Below are positions 16,749 through 24,609 of a stretch of 40,167 nucleotides of DNA, one piece after another. The position numbers and the translations under genes are program-made. Within the stretch, counting starts at the first letter, position 1, and the number at the start of each line of letters is the position of its first letter. The DNA comes from an uncultured Bacteroidia bacterium (GTDB lineage: Bacteria > Bacteroidota > Bacteroidia > Bacteroidales > CAJPTX01), in the NCBI GenBank assembly GCA_938040915.1, contig CALHZE010000340.1, forward strand, positions 1 to 40,167. The letters are read 5' to 3'. The notes beneath the pieces were generated by a model. It saw only the letters and a list, made by a program, of their open reading frames with translations. It was not told where the DNA came from and did no database searches.

Positions 16749-18647
16749 ATGAAGGACTACATATTACGCATCTTTCGCGCCTTATATGGTCGCTGGGTGC
16801 TTGTGCGATCTCGGGTAATGATGATGGGGAGTCTCATTGTCTTTCTCGGCGTGTGTCTTTTCATATTTGAGCGTTTGGTATATAGAGAATCTCATGAGCA
16901 GTTGTCTCGGACGTTAGAGAGTTTTGCACAGAAATTCTCTCAGACGTTGGAGATGCTCGACGTTGATCTCCGGCATTTGGATTCGGTACAGTATCAGAGC
17001 CTTCGTGGACTTTTCCGTGACCCGATGTATGGCTCAACGGGTTACCCTTTCGTCGTTCAGATGACAGGGCAGATTAATTTCCACTTCTTTAGGGATGGCG
17101 ATCGTCTCTCGCGCGAGGTTTTAGATCAGATGTCGTCGGCACCTAGTCGCCGAGGTCGTATCCGCGTGAATTTTGGGGAGACGGCGGATGCAGAGAAGGA
17201 TATCATTTTCACGTTCGTGAGAGACTTAGATTGCTTTCTTGCTATTGAGGTGTCTGATAAGGTCTTTGACGCAACGATGAATGGATTGCGTGTTTATAGT
17301 TGGTTGTTTTTCTTTTTTGGGAGTCTCTTGGTGTGGTTTGTCCTTTCGTATAATGCGAGAAAAGAAGGGGCTTTTTATAAGTTATTGCAGAATAACTTGT
17401 CGGATCTCTCGGTGGGAATTTTGCCGGAGCGTATGCCTATAAAAGAAGGGTCAGATATGCAAGGTCTTGCCACCTCTTTCAACCAAGTTGTCGATAATCT
17501 TGCCACTACCACGTCGTTTGTGCAGCGGATGGTTGAGAATGATTTGACCTCGGAATATACGCCTCTTGGCTTACGTGATGAGTTGGGTAATACGCTGTTG
17601 GCATTGCGTTCAAATTTGCAAAAGCAGGAGACTGAGGCCGCTCACATTAAGGAGGAAGAGCGCATCCGTAGTTGGAGTAACGAAGGCTTGGCTGAATTCG
17701 CGAAACTCTTGCGCGAGAACAGTAATGATACGAGTCAGCTGGTGGAGATTGTCTTACAGCGCGTGGTCAATTACTTAGATGCTACTCAGGGAGGTCTTTT
17801 TATCGCAGAGGAACGCAAGACGGGAACGGTTTTGCATTTAGCAGCAGCATTTGCTTATAATCGTAAGAAGTATATGCAACAAGATTTGGCTTTGGGAGAG
17901 GGGCTTGTTGGAACGTGTGCTATCGAACGCGAGATTGTGCATATCGATGTGTTGCCGCCAGAGTATTGTGATATTACTTCAGGTATTGGGAATATCCCCC
18001 CCAAGGAGTTGTTGATTGTGCCGTTGAAGACAGATGATGCGCTTTTAGGGGTTTTGGAGCTTGCTTCTTTGAAGGGTTTCGCGCCCTATATGGTCAATTT
18101 TGCGCAACTGCTCTCTGTGAGCATTGCTCAAACTTTGCAACAGGCGCAGAGTACGCAGCGGACGGCAGAGCTCTTAAAGCAGTCACAGGAGCAACGGGAA
18201 GCGATGCGTTCGCAGGAGGAAGAGATGCGTCAGAACCTTGAAGAGATGCAAGCCACGCAAGAAGAGATGACGCGTCGCACGCAGGAGTTTGAGGTGTTGC
18301 AATATGTGGTGGATAGTACGCTCTATTATGCTGAATTTGGCGAAGATGGGCGTTATATTCGTGGGAATCGTCGTTTAGAGGACTATTTTCATCAATTAGG
18401 AATTACGGAGTTCGCAGGCACGCTCTTTGCGAATCTCATCGATTGGTCTCTTATGGGGAGCGAGGAAGGGGAAACGCCCGAGCGATTCTGGAGAAATATC
18501 GTTAGTGGAAGTCTTCAGACAAAGCGACTTTCATTAAAGGGGGATTCTACGCGGTCGCTTTATTGTTCGTTTACTGTGTTGGCGTCAGATGGGCTCAATC
18601 GTGTCTACATGATCGGACAGGCGATGTCTGCGGAGTACTCGGCATAG
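16749..18647 (+). CDS. Membrane sensor: extracytoplasmic Cache-like domain, HAMP-like linker, GAF, Glu/Gln-rich coiled coil, PAS-like end
   Basis: 632 residues from the ATG at 16749, four bases after the cheR stop and preceded by AGAGG; an upstream in-frame start inside cheR is less likely. Helix 1 is at about 22-44, followed by an extracytoplasmic segment of about 135 residues with a Cache-like core (GYPFVVQMTGQINFHF), then helix 2 at about 182-202. The cytoplasmic part has a HAMP-like stretch, a GAF domain (about 320-463), a heptad coiled coil rich in QE and EE pairs (about 465-520) and a PAS-like C-terminus. No kinase, phosphatase or cyclase domain is present, so output must pass to a partner. 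By position between two CheR-type genes and CheB, I infer that it is a receptor whose coiled coil may be methylated. Confidence 0.8.
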   Translation: MKDYILRIFRALYGRWVLVRSRVMMMGSLIVFLGVCLFIFERLVYRESHEQLSRTLESFAQKFSQTLEMLDVDLRHLDSVQYQSLRGLFRDPMYGSTGYPFVVQMTGQINFHFFRDGDRLSREVLDQMSSAPSRRGRIRVNFGETADAEKDIIFTFVRDLDCFLAIEVSDKVFDATMNGLRVYSWLFFFFGSLLVWFVLSYNARKEGAFYKLLQNNLSDLSVGILPERMPIKEGSDMQGLATSFNQVVDNLATTTSFVQRMVENDLTSEYTPLGLRDELGNTLLALRSNLQKQETEAAHIKEEERIRSWSNEGLAEFAKLLRENSNDTSQLVEIVLQRVVNYLDATQGGLFIAEERKTGTVLHLAAAFAYNRKKYMQQDLALGEGLVGTCAIEREIVHIDVLPPEYCDITSGIGNIPPKELLIVPLKTDDALLGVLELASLKGFAPYMVNFAQLLSVSIAQTLQQAQSTQRTAELLKQSQEQREAMRSQEEEMRQNLEEMQATQEEMTRRTQEFEVLQYVVDSTLYYAEFGEDGRYIRGNRRLEDYFHQLGITEFAGTLFANLIDWSLMGSEEGETPERFWRNIVSGSLQTKRLSLKGDSTRSLYCSFTVLASDGLNRVYMIGQAMSAEYSA

Positions 18648-18675
18648 TAGAAACAAGACGTGAGGTCTCTAAAAG

Positions 18676-19518
18676 ATGTTTGTTTCGGAGAACCAAGATT
18701 TGGGAATAAAGGAGACTCGGATGGTTGTTGCTGCGATCCGAGTGGGGCATGGTGATGATTTTACAGATTTCAATCTTGGTGTTTTGAGTCGTCGTTTTGC
18801 GATGGTGATGACTCGTCTTGGCGTGCGTCAGGTTGATACGTTGTGTGATATTCTTTCGGGGGGAGATGCTCGTTTTTATGATCGTTTTCTTGCAGAGCTT
18901 GTGCCTCCGACGACGGAACTTTTGCGCGATCCGACCTTTTGGAAATTATTAAAAGAGGAGATTCTCCCTATGCTATTAAAGCAGTTTGGGGAACTCCGAA
19001 TCCTTCAACTTGCCTTGGGGTCGGGCGAGGAGTTGTATTCTTTATTGATTGTGTTGCACCTATTGGGGGTGCGAGATCGAGTCTCTATTTCGAGTGCTTA
19101 TGCGTGTGAACAGAATCTGTCGTTAGTCCAGGGCGGTCTCTTGTCAACTAGGCGTAAAGATTTGGATGAGAATAACTTCCATGCGCTGGGTACACAGAGC
19201 CCGTATGACGTCTTTGTCGATTCTGAGCGTGACATCCCAGCTTTCCGAGTCGAATATTTGCAGGGTGTGCGCTTTTTTAGACTGTCGCCGGAGTTCTCTT
19301 TACAGAAAGAGGGGGTGTTTCATCTCATTTTGTGTCGGAATCAATTCCTTTATTTTAATCCTCAACTCGGGATTCGCAATATGGTGGTTTTGTTCCGTAG
19401 TTTGGTGGGTGGTGGTGCTCTCGCCTTGGGCACTAAGGAGAACTTGGAAAGTTATCAGAATGATAGTACATTTACAGTATTAAACGGAGACGAAAGTCTT
19501 TATAGGAAGCGACTGTAG
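18676..19518 (+). CDS. Divergent CheR-like protein, probably inactive
   Basis: 280 residues with the CheR layout: an N-terminal helical region ending in TTELLRDPTFW, a Rossmann-like core and a C-terminal LCRNQFLYFNPQ matching FCRNVLIYFN of the first cheR. The SAM-binding site is altered. WHAGCSMGQE of the active paralogue is LQLALGSGEE here (from about residue 110), and the acidic residue of YASDIN is replaced in SISSAY. I infer loss or strong change of methyl transfer and a structural or regulatory role, perhaps pairing with the active CheR. It is not a decaying gene: the frame is intact and it overlaps the next gene by one base (TAGTG). Altered cofactor use cannot be excluded. Confidence 0.75.
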   Translation: MFVSENQDLGIKETRMVVAAIRVGHGDDFTDFNLGVLSRRFAMVMTRLGVRQVDTLCDILSGGDARFYDRFLAELVPPTTELLRDPTFWKLLKEEILPMLLKQFGELRILQLALGSGEELYSLLIVLHLLGVRDRVSISSAYACEQNLSLVQGGLLSTRRKDLDENNFHALGTQSPYDVFVDSERDIPAFRVEYLQGVRFFRLSPEFSLQKEGVFHLILCRNQFLYFNPQLGIRNMVVLFRSLVGGGALALGTKENLESYQNDSTFTVLNGDESLYRKRL

Positions 19519-20087
19519 TGGGGACGCGTTATAAGGTTGTGGTAATCGGCGGTTCGGCTGGAAGTTTTCAGGTAGTGGTGCGCATTTTGCAATCACTGCC
19601 TAACTCGTTTTCGCTGCCGCTCATCTTGTGCCTACATCGCTTGAAACATGTCCGTACGGGCTTTGAAGAGGCTCTCTCGTTGCGTTCTACAATTCCGGTT
19701 ATTGAACCGCATGACAAGGACAATATTCGAGCGAGAGTGGCTTATTTAGCACCATCAAACTATCATTTGTTTGTCGAACTCGGGAATCGTTTTTGTCTTT
19801 CCACGGAGGAGGTCGTGAATCATTCTCGTCCCTCCATCGACCTCACTTTTTTCTCTGTAGCGCGGGTGTATCGGGAACACGCTTTGGGGATTATCCTCTC
19901 TGGAGCGAATCGGGATGGCGCGATGGGATTGGCGCGTTTGAAGCGAATGGGAGGCACGGCGATCGTACAAGATCCTACCGAATGTGAAGTTCGGACGATG
20001 ACAGAGGCTTCGTTGCAATTGACCTCGGTTGATGCGGTGCTTTCGACGGAGGGTATTATACAGTATCTGAAAGATTTGAGCTTGTGA
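19518..20087 (+). CDS. CheB-type methylesterase domain protein without receiver domain
   Basis: 189 residues forming only the CheB catalytic domain. The family hydrolyses glutamyl methyl esters, and deamidates Gln, on chemoreceptors. The triad is visible: S13 in IGGSAGS, H40 in ILCLHRL, and D133 in LSGANRDGAMGL. The N-terminal response-regulator domain that normally makes CheB respond to CheA is absent, so activity is probably not controlled by a phosphorelay. The GTG at 19518 is used because it overlaps the previous stop and the first strand (YKVVVIGGSAG) follows at once. Together with the CheR gene at 15905 it forms a complete methylation-demethylation pair. Confidence 0.88.
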   Translation: MGTRYKVVVIGGSAGSFQVVVRILQSLPNSFSLPLILCLHRLKHVRTGFEEALSLRSTIPVIEPHDKDNIRARVAYLAPSNYHLFVELGNRFCLSTEEVVNHSRPSIDLTFFSVARVYREHALGIILSGANRDGAMGLARLKRMGGTAIVQDPTECEVRTMTEASLQLTSVDAVLSTEGIIQYLKDLSL

Positions 20088-20090
20088 GCT

Positions 20091-20882
20091 ATGGCAAAGA
20101 GTGAGGTGAAGCGTCTGCGTAGCATACGTCAGTATCTGTTGATTAGCCTTTCTTTTCTCTTGAGTGGGGGCATCATTCTATTAGCGTATCGACCTGCAGA
20201 GGGTCTTGCGCCTCAGTATTGGGCAATTGTGTTATTGAGTATTGGTTTGATTGCCGTTTTGGTCTATCAGATACGGGTGACTCGTGGAGAGATTGATCGG
20301 CGGGAAGAGGGAGAAAGGATGATACAGGCTCTTTCGGAAGAGAACGGTGAATTGGAGCGGCAACTGAAACTCTTGAAAGATGAAAAGGAGCAGGGGAAAA
20401 ATGACTTGCGGGATCGTAATCAGCAACTCTCAGATCTCCTATCGCAACTCAAGGGAGATACGCGTGCGGCGTATCTCGATTCGTATTTTCGCCTTCTAGG
20501 CACTCAATGGGAGCTGATGCAGGGGCTGTTGTTCATGAAACATGACGATGGTGTCTATCGGATAGAAGCGCGTTATGCTTATTTCAGCTCCGCGGCAGAT
20601 TTAGAGTTCCGAGTGGGAGAAACCTTGTTGGGACAAGTCGTGAAGGAGAATAACCCTCTTTTTCTGGAAGGTGTGGAGAGTGAGAGTATTATAGTGGGGT
20701 CGGGGACGGGGAGTTCTAAACCGTGTAGTTTGTATATGCTCCCGATAATGGGTAGCGAAGGGGGCGAGTCTTCGCAAGGGGTCTTTGAATTAGCTTTTGT
20801 GAAGACGTTGGATATGGATGCGCGGGATATGTTGACACGTTTTACCGATCGTGTTGTCCAAGAAATTGAAAAGAGGTTCTAA
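20091..20882 (+). CDS. Membrane protein with two helices, coiled coil and GAF-like domain
   Basis: 263 residues. Two predicted helices (about 15-33 and 42-60) are joined by a short loop, then a charged coiled coil (about 66-118) and a degenerate GAF-like domain (about 125-260). The segment VGETLLGQVVKENNPLFLEG aligns with GEGLVGQCAYERGIIH in the next protein and GEGLVGTCAIEREIVH in the sensor at 16749, so the three are related. There is no catalytic domain. It begins three bases after cheB and its stop overlaps the ATG of the PP2C gene (TAATG), which suggests that the two proteins are made together. A role as an accessory sensor or scaffold for the phosphatase is inferred from this context only. 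Confidence 0.7.
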   Translation: MAKSEVKRLRSIRQYLLISLSFLLSGGIILLAYRPAEGLAPQYWAIVLLSIGLIAVLVYQIRVTRGEIDRREEGERMIQALSEENGELERQLKLLKDEKEQGKNDLRDRNQQLSDLLSQLKGDTRAAYLDSYFRLLGTQWELMQGLLFMKHDDGVYRIEARYAYFSSAADLEFRVGETLLGQVVKENNPLFLEGVESESIIVGSGTGSSKPCSLYMLPIMGSEGGESSQGVFELAFVKTLDMDARDMLTRFTDRVVQEIEKRF

Positions 20883-23515
20883 TGGATAAGATTACGGTGT
20901 CCTCTGTTGTCAAGTTCTGGCAGTGGCGTTTGAGATCTCGAGATATTGGGATCTCGATTCTGCTGTTTTGTATAAGTTGCTTCCTTCTTGCCATGTGTTG
21001 GGTGTTAGCGGCGGCTTCGCTCAATGGCGAGTTTAGTCTTTCTACCCTTTTGTCTTTGCATGGTAAGCAACCGTTGCTTTTTTTGGTGGATCTCTTCCCT
21101 TTGGGAGTGGCTTTGGGTTTCTTGTTTGTCCAGTCGCGAAATTCTCAATTGATTCGCAAACTTGAGGAACAGAATGCGGCACAAAGTCTGAGCATTGAAG
21201 AAAAAGCAGATTTTGCGACTGCTATTGGGGATGGTAAATATGACACGAATCTTGTCTTACAGGGAGGGGAACGCGACCGTTTGGGGACGTCATTGTTGCG
21301 CATGCGCGATAATCTGCTCGCGAATACGCAGAAAGAGAATGAGCACTCGTGGGTCGCGAAAGGTAAAGAGGATATCGCTTATGTGTTGCGTATGTATACC
21401 AACCTCCAAGAATTAGGTTATGAGGTCTTGAAGAAGTTGGTCGCGTACATCAATGTGGTGCAAGGGGGCTTATTCTTGTATGACGAGGAGAAGGAGCGAC
21501 TTTTGGGATTGGCTACGTATGCCTACAATCGGGAAAAGTTGAACCATTTGGAGTTTGCGATTGGTGAGGGTCTTGTGGGGCAATGTGCTTACGAACGAGG
21601 CATTATCCATCGGACGGAGATCCCATCGGATTATGTCTCGATCACTTCGGGTATATTGGGGGATGCGCGTCCGAAGAGCATCCTTTTGGTGCCGCTTATT
21701 ACAGATGAACGCTTACAGGGGGTTATTGAGTTTGCCTCGATACAGGTTTCGTTTAGTGAGCGAGATATTCGTTTCTTAGAAGAGGTCGGCGAAACTATTG
21801 CGCGCGTGGTGTTTAACTTGAGAATCAGCCAGAAAACGGAGGCTTTGCTTCATGAGGCGCAGCAGATGACCATAGAGCTTCGTGCTAACGAAGATTTGTT
21901 GCGTCAGAATGCTGAAGAGATGCAGAAAACGCATGAGGAGTTGGAGCGGTCAAATATCCAGCTCGAGGCAAAGATTAAGGAGGCGGAGAATGCGCAAAAG
22001 AGGCTTCACTCTCTTTTAGAGAATGCGAGTGAAGTCATTACAATTTACAACAAGGAGAAGAGTATAACCTATATCAGTCCGTCAGTTACAACCATCTTGG
22101 GGTATACGCCTCAGGAGATGATGGATGGGAAGGATCGCGAGCGTTTGACGCAGGAGGGGGTGGGAATATTGGATAATATGTTTGAGGCACTCATTGCGGT
22201 GCCTCATGAAGCCGTGACGTGCCAATATATCTTTATGAAAAAAGATGGCGTGAAGGTCTTTATGGAGGTCACGGGGCGGAATCTTTTAGAGGATCCCGCG
22301 ATTCGTGGACTGATTCTGAACTCTCGAGATATTACGGAGCGTCTTCGTGCGGAAAAAGAGGAACGCATGAAGAGCAAGATGCAGTCACTTTCGGAGAACT
22401 CGGTGGATATGATTATTCGCCTAAATCCGGATGGACAGTTCTTTTATGCTAACCCGATTGTGTCTCGTTTCTTTGGAGTGCCTGTTGCGGAGGTTGTGGA
22501 CAAGAATCTTCTTGAGGTTAGTATGCCAGATGTGCTTCGGGAGAGTATCGCGAATGCAGTACAGGCTGTGGCTTCTAGTCAAGAGAAGTGGGAGCAGGAG
22601 GTCTCAATCGATCGCGATGGGGAGCAACTTATCTTAAAGCTTTTGGCAATTCCTGAGTTTGAGGAAGGGCAGTTAGAGACGATTCTGTTGGTGGGGCATG
22701 ATGTGACGGAGGCTAAGCGTATAGAGAACGAAATTCAGGAGAAGAGTCACAAGATTCAGGAGAGTATCAATTATGCGAAGCGGATTCAGTCTTCTATTTT
22801 ACCGGATATGAAGTTGATACAGCAGTATTTCCCTAAGTCTTTTATGTACTATCGTCCTCGGGATGTGGTTAGTGGTGACTTCCCTTGGATTTTTGTTAAG
22901 GGAGATAATATCTATATCGCGGCTGTTGATTGTACGGGGCATGGTGTGCCAGGGGCATTGCTTTCTTTTATTGGGTTCTTCACGCTCAATAATGTGGTGG
23001 ATCATGACGCCTCTTATAGTGCGGGTAAGGTATTAGACCTTTTGCATGCGGGGGTTCGGAAAACTTTGCGTCAAGAACGAGCAGATGCCGATGCGCGTGA
23101 TGGGATGGATATTGCCTTGTGTAAGATTGATTTGAAGCGGATGCATATGGAGTATGCTGGGGCGCATCGCCCCTTATATTTCGTGCGCGAGGATTCGCTT
23201 GAAGAATATAAAGGGGATCGTCGTGCTATTGGAGGGATTCCCAATGCACGTAAGCCGGAAGGGGAGTTTACAAACTATAGTTTGGATTTGAAGCCAGGGG
23301 ATCGGATCTTTTTCTTCTCTGACGGTTTGCCTGACCAACAGGGAGGTGAGAGCGGGCAAAAAAAGTATAGTCCGCAACATATAAGAGAGGTTCTCGTAGA
23401 GCAACGAGAACTATCTATGGCTCGCTTGGCGCAGTTTATCGAAGAGGACTTCTTGCGCCATCGGGGTGTTTGGAAACAAATGGATGATGTCTTGCTGATA
23501 GGTATAGAGTTCTAA
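20882..23515 (+). CDS. Membrane GAF-PAS-PAS protein phosphatase of the SpoIIE/PP2C class (SiaA/RsbU-like)
   Basis: 877 residues. Two helices (about 23-46 and 63-83) lead into a GAF domain (about 150-310), a Glu/Gln-rich coiled coil (about 315-378), two PAS domains (about 380-500 and 500-620) and a C-terminal PPM phosphatase (about 650-877). Phosphatase motifs are intact: RPRDVVSGDF with metal ligand D666, AVDCTGHGVPGA, FFSDGL and MDDVLL. Such enzymes dephosphorylate anti-sigma-antagonist or SiaC-like proteins. SiaB- and SiaC-type genes follow directly, so the likely substrate is the phosphoprotein encoded at 24142. The SGDFYW found in many relatives is SGDFPW here. Its stop ends at 23515, two bases before an apparent internal promoter box. 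Confidence 0.88.
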   Translation: MDKITVSSVVKFWQWRLRSRDIGISILLFCISCFLLAMCWVLAAASLNGEFSLSTLLSLHGKQPLLFLVDLFPLGVALGFLFVQSRNSQLIRKLEEQNAAQSLSIEEKADFATAIGDGKYDTNLVLQGGERDRLGTSLLRMRDNLLANTQKENEHSWVAKGKEDIAYVLRMYTNLQELGYEVLKKLVAYINVVQGGLFLYDEEKERLLGLATYAYNREKLNHLEFAIGEGLVGQCAYERGIIHRTEIPSDYVSITSGILGDARPKSILLVPLITDERLQGVIEFASIQVSFSERDIRFLEEVGETIARVVFNLRISQKTEALLHEAQQMTIELRANEDLLRQNAEEMQKTHEELERSNIQLEAKIKEAENAQKRLHSLLENASEVITIYNKEKSITYISPSVTTILGYTPQEMMDGKDRERLTQEGVGILDNMFEALIAVPHEAVTCQYIFMKKDGVKVFMEVTGRNLLEDPAIRGLILNSRDITERLRAEKEERMKSKMQSLSENSVDMIIRLNPDGQFFYANPIVSRFFGVPVAEVVDKNLLEVSMPDVLRESIANAVQAVASSQEKWEQEVSIDRDGEQLILKLLAIPEFEEGQLETILLVGHDVTEAKRIENEIQEKSHKIQESINYAKRIQSSILPDMKLIQQYFPKSFMYYRPRDVVSGDFPWIFVKGDNIYIAAVDCTGHGVPGALLSFIGFFTLNNVVDHDASYSAGKVLDLLHAGVRKTLRQERADADARDGMDIALCKIDLKRMHMEYAGAHRPLYFVREDSLEEYKGDRRAIGGIPNARKPEGEFTNYSLDLKPGDRIFFFSDGLPDQQGGESGQKKYSPQHIREVLVEQRELSMARLAQFIEEDFLRHRGVWKQMDDVLLIGIEF

Positions 23516-23516
23516 T

Positions 23517-23524
23517 TACCTTTG
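23517..23524 (+). promoter_or_regulatory. Possible internal promoter before the SiaB-like gene (TACCTTTG)
   Basis: Exact TAnnTTTG match directly after the PP2C stop, 23 bases before the next ATG; a TTG at 23492-23494 could act as the -33 element (22-base spacing). The short leader makes this tentative. Confidence 0.4.
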
Positions 23525-23546
23525 ATGCGGAAAAAGAGGTGAGGTC

Positions 23547-24122
23547 ATGTCGCAAGTGAATGTAAATAACTATCTTGAATTCGTGGAGCAAGAGTATCAT
23601 AAGCTCGGCGGAGGGGAGGTTATGTTGGCCTATGAGGGCGAAGTCTCGCAGTCTTTGATTTTAGCTTTAACGGGCTTGATCGAGTTGGAGATTGTCAAGG
23701 CGGGTGAGGAAGCGAAGCTACAGAAGCAGCTTTTTCACACTCTTGTCGAGGGATTGCAGAATATCATGAAGCATGCAGACCCGCTCGAGGGGGAGCGGAC
23801 GTCGATGTTTAGTGGACGTGGAGTGGTTATGTTGATCCGTTCGGTGGAATTTTATTACGTTTTTGTTGGAAACATAGTCTTAAGTTCGCGCGTTGCAGAT
23901 ATGAGCGCTCGTCTCGAGCGTCTTAAGCAAGCCAATGATGACGAGCTTAAGGCGATGCACCGTGCGAGTCTGAAGGGTAATGAAATCTCAGATAAGGGTG
24001 GGGCGGGGCTTGGCTTGATAGATATGGCGAGAAAGGTTAGCGAGATCGACTACCTTTTTGCAGAGGTCAATTCGGATCGCCAGTTCTATTTGTTGAAACT
24101 GAAGTTAATGCGTAAGATATAA
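23547..24122 (+). CDS. SiaB-type GHKL protein kinase (DUF6272 family)
   Basis: 191 residues. The SiaB family phosphorylates the SiaC protein in the Pseudomonas SiaABCD pathway. The N-box is LVEGLQNIMKHAD, with N72 and H76 in the usual places, and the G-box is DKGGAGLGLIDMARK, with GGAGLGL at 151-157. The protein has no sensor domain and no helix, so it is cytoplasmic. The ATG at 23547 follows AAAGAGGTGAGG. It lies between the PP2C phosphatase and the SiaC-type phosphoprotein, the order expected for a kinase-phosphatase pair acting on one target. Confidence 0.85.
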   Translation: MSQVNVNNYLEFVEQEYHKLGGGEVMLAYEGEVSQSLILALTGLIELEIVKAGEEAKLQKQLFHTLVEGLQNIMKHADPLEGERTSMFSGRGVVMLIRSVEFYYVFVGNIVLSSRVADMSARLERLKQANDDELKAMHRASLKGNEISDKGGAGLGLIDMARKVSEIDYLFAEVNSDRQFYLLKLKLMRKI

Positions 24123-24141
24123 ACGAAAGGAGTAGCTAGAA

Positions 24142-24525
24142 ATGGAGGTAATCAAGATCCAGGGGACAGATGATACCCCAACTGTGACGTTAGAGGCAGA
24201 CAAGGGATTGTTTGAAATTTCAGGTCGTTCCCTGCCCGAAGACGTAACTGCTTTTTATGCCCCCATATTGAGTTGGTTGGATGATTATGCAGGGAGTCCG
24301 AATCCTCAAACGGTCTTCACATTTAAGCTTGTCTATTTTAATACGGCGAGTTCGAAGCTGTTGTTAGATATTTTGGTCAAGCTCGAGAAAATCCATGAGG
24401 ATGGTCACGATGTCTTAGTAAAGTGGTGTTATCCGGACGACGATGAGGATATGAAGGATGCTGGAGAAGAGTATGCGGAAATTGTCGATATCCCCTTTGA
24501 ACAGGTTTCGTATGATATCGCATAA
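24142..24525 (+). CDS. SiaC-type regulatory phosphoprotein (DUF1987)
   Basis: 127 residues, matching DUF1987 along its whole length: a TP-V-L-A-KG start, FEISGRSLPEDV, FYAPILSWLDDY, FKLVYFNTASSK and an acidic C-terminal segment with DDDEDMKDAGEEYAEI. In P. aeruginosa SiaC, Thr68 is phosphorylated by SiaB and dephosphorylated by SiaA; here the Thr of FNTASSK is also residue 68. In that system unphosphorylated SiaC activates the diguanylate cyclase SiaD. No GGDEF gene is present in this window; the next gene is an ABC transporter instead, so I infer a different effector. A clear AGGAG-type site (AAAGGAG) precedes the ATG. Confidence 0.9.
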   Translation: MEVIKIQGTDDTPTVTLEADKGLFEISGRSLPEDVTAFYAPILSWLDDYAGSPNPQTVFTFKLVYFNTASSKLLLDILVKLEKIHEDGHDVLVKWCYPDDDEDMKDAGEEYAEIVDIPFEQVSYDIA

Positions 24526-24609
24526 GAGTTTTCTGTATCGTTAGACTTCTTTTTCAGGGAGGGGCGTTAGGATTGTCAGATCCCGATTTTTATTTGAGAG
24601 TCTTATTGC

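Noticed and set aside
15905..20087. A conventional chemotaxis operon
   Set aside because: CheA, CheW, CheY and an MCP signalling domain are all missing, CheB lacks its receiver domain, and no motility gene is present.
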